A stretch of DNA of 35,746 nucleotides from Candidatus Wildermuthbacteria bacterium RIFCSPHIGHO2_01_FULL_48_25 (GTDB lineage: Bacteria > Patescibacteriota > Minisyncoccia > Minisyncoccales > UBA10102). How positions within the stretch are numbered: the stretch's first letter is position 1; each line of letters starts with the position of its first letter. The notes under the pieces are model-generated. The model was not told where the DNA came from. It saw only the letters and a program-made list of their open reading frames with translations, and made no database searches. The DNA is taken from NCBI GenBank assembly GCA_001823155.1, contig MHTR01000013.1:1-35746 (forward strand). The letters run 5' to 3'. Shown in pieces: positions 29,322 through 35,746 of this stretch. A program made the translations under genes and the position numbers.

Positions 29322-32143
29322 AGCAATTTCTCTTCAACAACCAGTTGTTTTTTGTTTTGACCTTCAGGAATCCCCTGTTCCATACTGGCGATGTTAAGCT
29401 GCTTTTGCAAAGCTGTTTTGTGCTTCAGCAAAAGGGTTGAGAGCTCTGGGTCTCCCTGATAACGAAGCATCGCTTTTTGGGAAGGCGTAAAACCCCCGTC
29501 TTTCCTCATTCCCTGCACAGCTCTCGTAATTTCGCGAAGCGTTCCTTCTTCTTTCAGTTCGGGGGTCAGGCGCGTATCAAGTTCAGCTTCTTGCCTGAGC
29601 TTTGCGTCAAACGTGATCTCTTTCACATTCACTTCATCCTTAACCAGGTTAAGGATTTCGTCTCTGAGTTTTTGCTTTTGCCTGCCTGCCCTCGAGGCAG
29701 GGGTTTTTACCTTTAATTCTTGCAGGGGTTGACGCACTTTAATTCCTACCTTTGCTCTTTCTGCCAAGGCTTTAGCAACAAGGACCCTTGCTTCTGCCAT
29801 TTCCTGCTCAAGCGCCACATTGCGTAAAGATTTTAAGGCTTTGGGCCAATTCTCGAGATGCACGCTTGCCTTTTCCCCGAGATTTTTGAAAATATGTTCG
29901 GAAAGAAATGGAATAAAGGGCGCGCTTAATTTGCAAACTTCAGAAAGCACAAAACGAAGAGTAGCAGATGCTTCTTTTGCTCTTTGGCGAGACCTGCGGA
30001 TATACCAAAGGGAAAGATCATTCACAACGAAATCTTGAAGCGCTCGCGCGGCTCCAGTTACGTCATATGCGTCGAGTTTCTTTGTTGTTTCTTCTGTTAC
30101 TCCGCAAAGCCTTGAGCGTATCCACTGATCCAGAATATTCCGTCCTAAACCTGGTCTGGGGCGGGCTTTGTACGTGTCGTAAAACACAAAGCAGTTCCAG
30201 AAGATGAGAAAAAAGTTCCGCGTTGTCTGCTGAATGTCTTTTTCGGCGAACAGCTTCGGGTCTCCTGGATTGTTTATGGTGTAAAAATACCAGCGCACCG
30301 CGTCAATCCCGTATTTCTGTATCATGTCCCAGGGGTTTACTACATTCCCTTTTGACTTTGACATTTTCTCTCCTTTTTCGTCCAACACGTGGTTGAAGGA
30401 AATGACGTTCTTGAAAGGAGCTTTGAATCCCAAAAGCGTGGAAACAGCGAGCAGTGTATAGAACCACCCGCGCGTTTGGTCTATTCCCTCAACAATGTAG
30501 TCTGCGGGAAACTCTTTTGGTTTTACTCCTCCCATCCAGTGGTTCTGCGCCAAAGGCATTGCGCCTGAGTCGAACCACACGTCTACCACATCTTTCACTC
30601 TCTGCATGACTCCTGTCTTACATTTTTTGCACGCAAATCGAAGGTCATCAACATATGGCCGGTGGAGATCAATTTCGTCTTTTTCATTGCGTGGCAACGC
30701 GTGAGCTCTTTCTTTCAGCTCCTGGACCGTACCCATAACCTCTGTATGGCCACACTTTTTGCATTCCCATATAGGTAAAGGAGTTCCCCAATATCTCTCA
30801 CGGGAAAACGCCCAATCCTTGAGCTCTTTTAACCATTCCCCCATTCTCCCCTTCTTCATATGCGAAGGAATCCAGTTAATGGAGTCATTGTTCTTGAGGA
30901 TCTCTTTCTTCACTTTCTGCATGTTCACGAACCAGCCCTCTTTTGCGTAATACAGCAAAGGAGTGTTGCACCTCCAGCAAAACGGATATTCGTGTTCATA
31001 GAGTTCTTCTTTGAAGAGCAATTCTTTTTGTTTGAGGTCTTCTATGATCAAAGAATCCGCGTCTTTTACGAACATTCCTTTCCATGGAACAACTTCTGTT
31101 TTGAACTTTCCCCGCTCATCTACCAAGTGGAGCATCGCGAGATTCTCTTTTTTGCCAAGCTCAAAGTCATCCTGTCCATAGGCAACCGCGGTGTGCACAA
31201 TACCTGTCCCTTCTTTCACTGAAACAAAATTCGCGAGTACAACCTCCCATACCCTCTTTCCTTTTTCCGGTTTCCCAAAGGAAAACAGGGGAACGTATGA
31301 AGTTCCAATTAATTCAGAACCAAGAAATGTTTTAATAACCTTATGCTCTCCCAGGATTTTTTCCGCAAGTTCTTTTGCAAGAATGTAATGTTCATTCTCT
31401 TTCTGTGCCAGAACGTATGTAATTTTAGGATGCACCGCTAACGCAACATTCCCTGGCAGCGTCCAAGGAGTAGTGGTCCACGCAAGGAACGAGGTACTCG
31501 CGGGAAGCTTAAATTTTGAATCCTTAACTTTGAACTTTACATACACAGAACGTTCTTTGACCGTCTTATACCCTTGCGCCATTTCATGGCTTGAGAGCGG
31601 AGTCCCACAGCGTGGGCAATAGGCAACTACTTTATAATCTTTGTACAAGAGCTTCTTTTCCCAGAACGTTTTTATAACCTGCCACAAGGTTTCTATGTAT
31701 GAGTTTTCATAGGTGATGTACGGGTTCTTCAGATCAAGCCAGAAACCCATGCGCTCGGTGAGGTTTTCCCAATCTTTTTTGTACTTCCATACAGACTCCT
31801 TGCACTTCTTATTGAAAGCAGCGATTCCGTATTGCTCAATTTCCTTCTTTGACTTCAACCCAAGCTCCCTTTCAACCTCAAGCTCCACAGGCAGGCCATG
31901 CGTATCCCACCCTCCCTTGCGGTTAACCAAAAAGCCTTGCATGGTTTTGTAGCGCAGAATAATGTCTTTGAACGAACGGCCCAATACGTGATGTATGCCG
32001 GGCCTTCCGTTCGCGGTGGGCGGCCCCTCAAAAAACACAAACTTTGGAGCCTTTTTTCTCCTTGCGAGAGACTTTTCAAAGGTTTTTTCCTTTTTCCAAA
32101 CCTCCAAAACCTCCTCCTCTAGTTTTGGAAAGTTGATTTCCAT
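29285..32143 (-). CDS. ileS: Isoleucyl-tRNA synthetase
   Basis: About 952 aa from ATG 32143 (MEINFPKLEEEVLEVWKK); 12 upstream codons in frame are rejected because GGGGA and a -10 box sit just before this ATG. HIGH motif variant GIHHVLGR, GWDTHGLPVELEVERELG, the editing-domain TTTPWTLPGNVALAVH, CWRCNTPLLYYA, a zinc-type CKKCGH, WFDSGAMPLA, and KMSKSKGNVVNP are all present. The organisation matches the long, eukaryote-like (IleS2-type) enzymes that are associated with mupirocin insensitivity in other bacteria. A short palindrome-encoded stretch (PASRAGRQ) lies near residue 825 between conserved parts. Heads the ileS-recO-DUF11 operon. Confidence 0.96.
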   Translation of the reverse strand: MEINFPKLEEEVLEVWKKEKTFEKSLARRKKAPKFVFFEGPPTANGRPGIHHVLGRSFKDIILRYKTMQGFLVNRKGGWDTHGLPVELEVERELGLKSKKEIEQYGIAAFNKKCKESVWKYKKDWENLTERMGFWLDLKNPYITYENSYIETLWQVIKTFWEKKLLYKDYKVVAYCPRCGTPLSSHEMAQGYKTVKERSVYVKFKVKDSKFKLPASTSFLAWTTTPWTLPGNVALAVHPKITYVLAQKENEHYILAKELAEKILGEHKVIKTFLGSELIGTSYVPLFSFGKPEKGKRVWEVVLANFVSVKEGTGIVHTAVAYGQDDFELGKKENLAMLHLVDERGKFKTEVVPWKGMFVKDADSLIIEDLKQKELLFKEELYEHEYPFCWRCNTPLLYYAKEGWFVNMQKVKKEILKNNDSINWIPSHMKKGRMGEWLKELKDWAFSRERYWGTPLPIWECKKCGHTEVMGTVQELKERAHALPRNEKDEIDLHRPYVDDLRFACKKCKTGVMQRVKDVVDVWFDSGAMPLAQNHWMGGVKPKEFPADYIVEGIDQTRGWFYTLLAVSTLLGFKAPFKNVISFNHVLDEKGEKMSKSKGNVVNPWDMIQKYGIDAVRWYFYTINNPGDPKLFAEKDIQQTTRNFFLIFWNCFVFYDTYKARPRPGLGRNILDQWIRSRLCGVTEETTKKLDAYDVTGAARALQDFVVNDLSLWYIRRSRQRAKEASATLRFVLSEVCKLSAPFIPFLSEHIFKNLGEKASVHLENWPKALKSLRNVALEQEMAEARVLVAKALAERAKVGIKVRQPLQELKVKTPASRAGRQKQKLRDEILNLVKDEVNVKEITFDAKLRQEAELDTRLTPELKEEGTLREITRAVQGMRKDGGFTPSQKAMLRYQGDPELSTLLLKHKTALQKQLNIASMEQGIPEGQNKKQLVVEEKLLWLSITGPKASF
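29685..29701. repeat. Palindrome inside ileS
   Basis: CCTGCC, loop CTCGA, GGCAGG. Encodes Pro-Ala-Ser-Arg-Ala-Gly-Arg in a variable C-terminal region; likely an in-frame insertion. Confidence 0.55.
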
Positions 32144-32150
32144 ATTCCCC

Positions 32151-32179
32151 AATGTATCACTCTTAACCCCCATTTTCAA
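32151..32179 (-). promoter_or_regulatory. Promoter of the ileS operon, near-leaderless
   Basis: Minus-strand TTGAAA (32174-32179), 17-nt spacer, TACATT (32151-32156), 7 nt before the ileS ATG. Confidence 0.6.
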
Positions 32180-32180
32180 C

Positions 32181-32217
32181 CAAAAGAAAAAGGCGAGGGG
32201 AAGGTTTTCCCCCTCGC
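32181..32217 (-). terminator. Intrinsic terminator of the 143-aa gene
   Basis: GCGAGGGG/CCCCTCGC perfect 8-bp stem followed by CTTTTTCTTTT on the minus strand. Confidence 0.9.
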
Positions 32218-32243
32218 ACTGTTGCCCTGTTTGCTAAGGTACT

Positions 32244-32675
32244 CTACCAGGATACGAAGAATCCACCAAAGACGCGTATGCGACTCTTCACCCCAAACGT
32301 TTCTTCCGACAAGTCTTCACCGTTGCAGAAGTCGACGAACCCTCCTTGAGAGTCGATATGGTAGACCACCTTCTTGATGCGTGGCGGGCGAAGGTCTGCA
32401 AAATGATGATGATCACCGTGATGGGGCTCGTACTGCAGATCGCCAAGATTGATTTTCAGCACGAATCCGCTTTGGCCCCGCTCATGCCTCTCCGAGAGAA
32501 AGAGTTTCGTACCCCTCTTTGGATCAACGATCTCAAAGAAATTTATCCGGTATCGGCCTCCCACTCCCTCTCGCCGAGTGATGGTCGCGTGTGGTATGCA
32601 CTTCCTGAGAAGTTCAACGTCTAGATCCTCGCTCCCCGTCTTCGCAACAACCGAGCTAGGGGTTGTGGTTACCAT
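32244..32675 (-). CDS. Hypothetical protein (143 aa), monocistronic accessory gene
   Basis: No family recognised. Soluble, no signal or membrane helix. Contains a His-rich stretch YEPHHGDHHHFADLRPP (residues about 82-98) that could bind metal, flanked by predicted strands (TKLFLSERHE, GFVLKINLGDL, KKVVYHIDSQGGFVDF) and a C-terminus FGVKSRIRVFGGFFVSW. The ATG at 32675 has an AAGGAGA Shine-Dalgarno 7-8 nt upstream and a TTGACA promoter; a strong terminator follows. GC-rich codon use. Accessory gene between argS and ileS, like the others in the window. Confidence 0.72.
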   Translation of the reverse strand: MVTTTPSSVVAKTGSEDLDVELLRKCIPHATITRREGVGGRYRINFFEIVDPKRGTKLFLSERHERGQSGFVLKINLGDLQYEPHHGDHHHFADLRPPRIKKVVYHIDSQGGFVDFCNGEDLSEETFGVKSRIRVFGGFFVSW

Positions 32676-32713
32676 TTCGCATCTCCTTCATTTCTCTCTC
32701 GCGTTCTACCCCC

Positions 32714-32741
32714 TTTTTACTTTTATTCTGTATTTTGTCAA
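32714..32741 (-). promoter_or_regulatory. Promoter of the 143-aa gene
   Basis: Minus-strand TTGACA (32736-32741), 16-nt spacer, TAAAAA (32714-32719). Confidence 0.65.
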
Positions 32742-32750
32742 TCTCCACCA

Positions 32751-32853
32751 AACTAGGCTAAGCCTAGTTGTATGACTAGGTCTCGCCTAGTCGTTCAGAC
32801 CCTGATGGGTCTTCAGACCCGAAGGGGTGTGGATAACTAAGTGAAGCTTAGTT
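32751..32853. repeat. Cluster of short perfect palindromes between argS and the 143-aa gene
   Basis: In order: AACTAGGC-TAA-GCCTAGTT (32751-32769); GACTAGG-TCTCG-CCTAGTC (32774-32792); AGACCC-TGAT-GGGTCT (32797-32812) overlapping GGGTCT-TC-AGACCC (32807-32820); AACTAAG-TGAAG-CTTAGTT (32835-32853). No ORF explains them. The first shares its stem with the mutY/tatD palindrome. Confidence 0.85.
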
Positions 32854-32860
32854 TATATTG

Positions 32861-32884
32861 AAGGCGCCCTTGTGGGGGCGCTTT
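32861..32884 (-). terminator. Probable terminator of argS
   Basis: AAGCGCCC region pairs with GGGCGCCTT (one bulged base) on the minus strand; weak T tract. Located 42 nt after the argS stop. Confidence 0.45.
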
Positions 32885-32925
32885 GTATAATCCACACACT
32901 AGGCAAGACCTAATCCCAGTTTGGA

Positions 32926-34617
32926 CTACATACGCTCCAGGGTTTCGATGCCCAAGAGATGCAGGCTGTTTTGGAGGAGTTGGGCGACGGATGAGGTGAG
33001 GGTGAGACGGAATTGTTTCTGTTCTTCTGTTTCTGCCTGGAGCACCGGAAGCTTGTTGTAAAAAGCGTTATATTTCTGCGCGAGCTCCACGGCAAACTGC
33101 GCAACAAGGTTTGGTGAAAAAAGCTTTGCCGCTTCTGCCACAATCTCTGGAAACCTATACATATACCTCAAAACATCCATCTCCTCCTTTTCAAACTTGG
33201 CCGGGCCAAGGTGTGAATAACTTGGCCGGGCCAAGTTTGACTTGCGGAGGATGCTTTTGGCCCGGGCGTAGGTGTATTGCAAATATGGCGCCGAGTTCCC
33301 TTTGAGGTTCAGCATCTTATCCCAGTCGAACACGATATCGCCGCTAGGGTTTTGTAGTAAGTCGTTAAACTTCACGGCCCCAATTCCCACTGCTTTTGCC
33401 ACTGTTTCCTTTTCTTCTGTGGGCAATCCCCGTGCTGTTTCTGATTGCTCAATAATCTCTCTCGCTCGGTTAATCGCGTCTTCCAGCACTTCTTCCAAAT
33501 GGACGGTCTGGCCTTTTCTGGTTGAGAACTTGCCTTCTTTGGTACGGTACAATCCATGCGCAACATGATGAAATCTTTCTCGCTTTGCCCACCCCAGCAG
33601 CTCCGCGGTCCAGAATAACTGCTTGAGGTACAAAGACTGCTCCGCGCCCACCTCGTAGAGAATAAGGTTGGGTTTCCACTTTTTTAAGCGGTACTGTATG
33701 GTTGCCAAGTCCCGGGTAAAATAATTGGTCGCTTCGTCGGACTTTAGAAGAATCGCGGGGGGAAGTTCCTCGTTCGGGAACTCAACGATCCAAGCTCCTC
33801 TGCTTTTCTTTGCCAACCCCTTTTTCTTCACCTCTTCGACAACGTTTTTCAGTATGGGTTCATAGAAACTTTCGCCCAGTGTATTATCTATTTTCACCTC
33901 CAAAAGTTTGTATATGTGTTCAAATTCCTTAAGGCTCGTATCTCTTGCCTTCTTCCAAATCTGGCGGGCTTCTGTATCTCCGTCTTCTAACTTCTTAAAC
34001 CACGCTCTTGCGCCTTCCTCCATGGTTTCGTCGTGCTCTGCTTCCTGGTGAAAGCGCACATAGAGTTCCTCAAGTTGTTGTATGGATAAATCTCCTTTTT
34101 CCAACCCTTCTTTTTTTATTTGATACAGCAACTTGCCAAACTGCGTTCCCCAATCTCCTATGTGGTTATCTCCAATGGTCTTGTATCCCAGAAACGCGTG
34201 AAGATTATATAAAACCTGGCCAATAATGGTGGATCTTAAATGTCCAACGCCAAAGGGCTTTGCGATGTTTGGACCGGAGTAGTCAATAACAACGGTTCCC
34301 TTCATTTTTCTTCGCCCGTATTTTTCCTTCTCCCTTAGAATGCTCGTGAGTTCATTGAAAAGGCACTCTCTACTCAGAAAGAAGTTGATGAACCCGGGGC
34401 CGGCTATCTCGACGCGATCGAAGAGTTTTGACTTTTCGCTTCTGATCTTCGACACAAGTTCTTCAGCGATCGCTCTCGGGTTTTTATCCAATTTCGTTGC
34501 CAATACCAAAGCAACGCTGGTTGAGTAATCACCATGTTCAGGATTTGCGGGATGCTCAAGCACCGCGCGTTCTCCTATCGCCTTTTCAATGGTTTTTTTC
34601 AGTTCTTCCTGTATCAT
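32926..34617 (-). CDS. argS: Arginyl-tRNA synthetase
   Basis: 563 aa, usual length. N-terminal additional domain (NPEHGDYSTSVALVLATKLDKNPR), catalytic VIDYSGPNIAKPFGVGHLRSTIIG with the HIGH equivalent GHLRS, GDNHIGDWGTQFGKLLYQIKKEG, KFSTRKGQTVHLEEVL in place of KMSKS, and the DALR-type anticodon domain with the C-terminus LHLLGIETLERM. Between residues about 465 and 480 the sequence SNLARPSYSHLGPAKFE is encoded by a near-perfect long DNA palindrome and looks like an insertion. Divergent from smpB, separated by 40 bp. Confidence 0.97.
   Translation of the reverse strand: MIQEELKKTIEKAIGERAVLEHPANPEHGDYSTSVALVLATKLDKNPRAIAEELVSKIRSEKSKLFDRVEIAGPGFINFFLSRECLFNELTSILREKEKYGRRKMKGTVVIDYSGPNIAKPFGVGHLRSTIIGQVLYNLHAFLGYKTIGDNHIGDWGTQFGKLLYQIKKEGLEKGDLSIQQLEELYVRFHQEAEHDETMEEGARAWFKKLEDGDTEARQIWKKARDTSLKEFEHIYKLLEVKIDNTLGESFYEPILKNVVEEVKKKGLAKKSRGAWIVEFPNEELPPAILLKSDEATNYFTRDLATIQYRLKKWKPNLILYEVGAEQSLYLKQLFWTAELLGWAKRERFHHVAHGLYRTKEGKFSTRKGQTVHLEEVLEDAINRAREIIEQSETARGLPTEEKETVAKAVGIGAVKFNDLLQNPSGDIVFDWDKMLNLKGNSAPYLQYTYARAKSILRKSNLARPSYSHLGPAKFEKEEMDVLRYMYRFPEIVAEAAKLFSPNLVAQFAVELAQKYNAFYNKLPVLQAETEEQKQFRLTLTSSVAQLLQNSLHLLGIETLERM
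33192..33239. repeat. Double palindrome inside argS
   Basis: Two copies of the palindrome CTTGGCCGGGCCAAG (33196-33210 and 33221-33235), themselves arranged so that 33192-33210 and 33221-33239 form a 19-nt inverted repeat with one central mismatch and a 10-nt loop. Encodes in-frame residues of ArgS. Confidence 0.85.
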
Positions 34618-34645
34618 AGTTCTTCTATGCTATCGTATTTTAGCT

Positions 34646-34651
34646 TAGAAT
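34646..34651 (+). promoter_or_regulatory. -10 box of smpB, near-leaderless
   Basis: TAGAAT, 6 nt before the smpB ATG; no convincing -35. The mRNA would start at or beside the start codon. Confidence 0.45.
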
Positions 34652-34657
34652 AAAAAC

Positions 34658-35104
34658 ATGGCGGTATTTGGGGAAAACCGAAAGGCGCGCTTTGACTTTG
34701 AGATCCTGGAAAAGTTCCAGGGCGGCTTGGTATTGCAAGGCTCTGAAGTAAAAAGCATACGCCTAGGCAGAATACAGCTCGCCGGCTCCTTTGTGGGGCT
34801 CAAAAAAGGAGAGCTGTGGCTTATTGGAAGCACCATTCCTCCTTATCAGCCCAACAACACCCCTTCGTTCTACAACCAGAAGCGCGACCGCAAGCTACTG
34901 GTACAAAAGCGCGAATTGGCTACCTTGATAGGAAAGATAAAGGAGCGGGGGTTGACGCTCGTGCCCTTATCGGTGTATAGTACTGCTGCTGGAAGAATGA
35001 AGCTGGAATTCGCAGTGGGACGCTCTAAGAAAAAGTGGGATAAGCGGGAAATGCTCAAAAAACGGGAAACTGACCGCGAGATACAGAGAGTTATGCGGGG
35101 GTGA
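34658..35104 (+). CDS. smpB: SsrA-binding protein SmpB
   Basis: 148 aa. Partner of tmRNA in rescue of stalled ribosomes. Family hallmarks: VFGENRKARFDFEILEKFQG, GLVLQGSEVKSIRLGRIQL, ELWLIGSTIPPY, RDRKLLVQKRELATLIGKIKERGLTLVPLSVY, FAVGRSKKKWDKREMLKKRE and the basic C-terminal tail. Length is normal. Its TGA (35102-35104) lies inside the 5' acceptor arm of the tmRNA encoded immediately downstream on the same strand, so the two genes overlap by 8 nt. Confidence 0.96.
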   Translation: MAVFGENRKARFDFEILEKFQGGLVLQGSEVKSIRLGRIQLAGSFVGLKKGELWLIGSTIPPYQPNNTPSFYNQKRDRKLLVQKRELATLIGKIKERGLTLVPLSVYSTAAGRMKLEFAVGRSKKKWDKREMLKKRETDREIQRVMRG

Positions 35105-35452
35105 ACGTTTTGACAGGACCGTGAAGGAACCATAGGCAAGCCGAGCTTCTCGGACGCTCGCAAAACAACCGAGGGCACCAAAAATGCCAACATATTCGCC
35201 CCTCAGCGGGCACCTGCTTACGCATAAAAGCGTTTAAGCCATCTGACTCAGGCAACTCTCGATAGCTGAGCCGGGTGTCAAACAATCGAGAATCGGGACA
35301 GTTTCTGAAAAAACCCAGGGAGCTGTCCGTCAAGAAAGGGTTTAAGAGAGAAGGTTTTGCCCAGTTTACACTTCTCTCACTACCAACTGGGATACGCTTG
35401 TAGAATATGTTTCTGGACTTTTCTGGACGGGAGTTCAATCTCCCCACCTCCA
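35097..35452 (+). ncRNA. ssrA: tmRNA (SsrA), one-piece
   Basis: 5' GGGGGTG (35097-35103) pairs with CACCTCC (35445-35451), giving the universal G3-U70 wobble of alanylatable tmRNA. The T stem GGGAG/CTCCC (35429-35433, 35440-35444) is perfect, preceded by the TTCTGGACG typical of tmRNA 3' halves. The CCA tail is not encoded. The tag reading frame appears to resume at GCC 35186 and reads ANIFAPQRAPAYA before TAA (35225-35227), an Ala-rich protease-type tail. The T loop is TTCAAT, 6 nt, one shorter than normal. About 356 nt in all. Located between smpB and infC; the 5' end overlaps the smpB stop codon. Confidence 0.9.
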
Positions 35453-35468
35453 CACTTCGCTTCGCTCA

Positions 35469-35481
35469 GTGCCTTCGGCAC
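35469..35481 (+). other. Hairpin directly before infC
   Basis: GTGCC, loop TTC, GGCAC: perfect 5-bp stem ending at the base before the candidate ATA start of infC. Might cap the 3' trailer of tmRNA or influence infC initiation. Confidence 0.4.
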
Positions 35482-35746
35482 ATAAATTTAAACAATCTGA
35501 ATAAGACGCTGGTAAACAATCAAATACGGTCTCCCGAGGTACGCCTCATTGACGAGACGGGGAAACAGGTGGGAGTCATAAAACTCGAAGCCGCGCTTTC
35601 TCTTGCGAAAGAAAAGGGGCTCGACCTCATCCAGGTGACAGAACGGGTTGAACCTCCGGTGTGCAAACTGGCAGAGTACGGAAAGTACCTCTACCAGCTT
35701 GGCAAAAAAGAACGGAAAGAAGGGAAGCAAAAAGGGGGTGACCTAA
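35482..35746 (+). CDS. infC: Translation initiation factor IF-3, N-terminal part (cut by window edge), non-canonical start
   Basis: The frame to the window end encodes VNNQIRSPEVRLIDETGKQ, VGVIKLEAALSLAKEKGLDLI, EPPVCKLAEYGKYLYQLGKK: the IF-3 N-domain and start of the linker. No ATG, GTG or TTG lies in frame between the tmRNA 3' end and this conserved block. Candidates are ATA 35482, CTG 35497 and CTG 35509; ATA is used here only as the outer limit. infC is the classic gene with non-AUG starts (AUU in E. coli), which lets IF-3 repress itself. No Shine-Dalgarno is visible. The fit to the family is otherwise clear. Confidence 0.88.
   Translation, partial: MNLNNLNKTLVNNQIRSPEVRLIDETGKQVGVIKLEAALSLAKEKGLDLIQVTERVEPPVCKLAEYGKYLYQLGKKERKEGKQKGGDL

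Overview
The window looks like a chromosomal segment of a Candidate Phyla Radiation (Patescibacteria) bacterium, most likely Parcubacteria. This is inference from gene content: compact information-processing genes, a long-type IleRS, a cluster-less MutY, a PaaX/Cas2-like protein, small orphan protein families that I recall only from CPR genomes, and no biosynthetic operons apart from one orphan DAHP synthase. No phage, IS element or CRISPR array is visible.

Layout. 1-3516 (minus): tsaC/Sua5 (cut by the window edge), a sugar nucleotidyltransferase, and an acyl-CoA-ligase/GNAT-like fusion split by a frameshift. 3638-5884: two CPR-type orphan proteins flanking yvcK. 6027-11351: a PaaX/Cas2-like regulator between direct repeats, glmS, and a LeuRS with a Nudix domain inside its editing domain. 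11400-13169: mutY and tatD converge on a palindrome that supplies both stop codons. 13252-17730: a 67-aa protein gene, aroG, an M20 peptidase and a circularly permuted ATP-grasp-like protein. 18080-25117: operon glyQS > M16 protease > AI-2E-type permease > rsmI > LAGLIDADG protein with four HTH repeats > metG. 25194-26987: three small accessory genes (membrane, pentapeptide-repeat, membrane). 27037-32143: ileS > recO > DUF11-like surface protein. 32244-32675: an orphan protein. 32926-34617: argS. 34658-35746 (plus): smpB, ssrA (tmRNA) and infC (cut by the window edge).

Two layers of genes can be distinguished. Housekeeping genes sit in tight, often overlapping operons; several of their promoters place the -10 hexamer 5-10 nt before the start codon, which implies leaderless mRNAs. 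Between them lie single accessory genes of more balanced or GC-richer codon use. Most of these have their own TTGACA-type promoter, a clear Shine-Dalgarno and a strong intrinsic terminator.

The most interesting signal is in this accessory layer. Three genes within 5 kb (the 67-aa gene, aroG and the ATP-grasp gene) each carry, between promoter and gene, a short leader ORF starting at or a few nt after the predicted transcription start, followed by an intrinsic terminator that can pair alternatively with the leader ORF. They look like ribosome-mediated transcription attenuators. The aroG leader contains the codon run Phe-Phe-Tyr-Phe-Phe-Phe, matching the pathway; the ATP-grasp leader has a full 1:2 / 2:3 / 3:4 hairpin set and a stretch of one codon each for several scarce amino acids (Arg-Arg-Tyr-Met-His-Ala-Trp-Cys).

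A second theme is short perfect palindromes (14-23 bp). They are packed between genes (32751-32853) and also lie inside tsaC, leuS, mutY, ileS and argS, where they encode extra in-frame residues.
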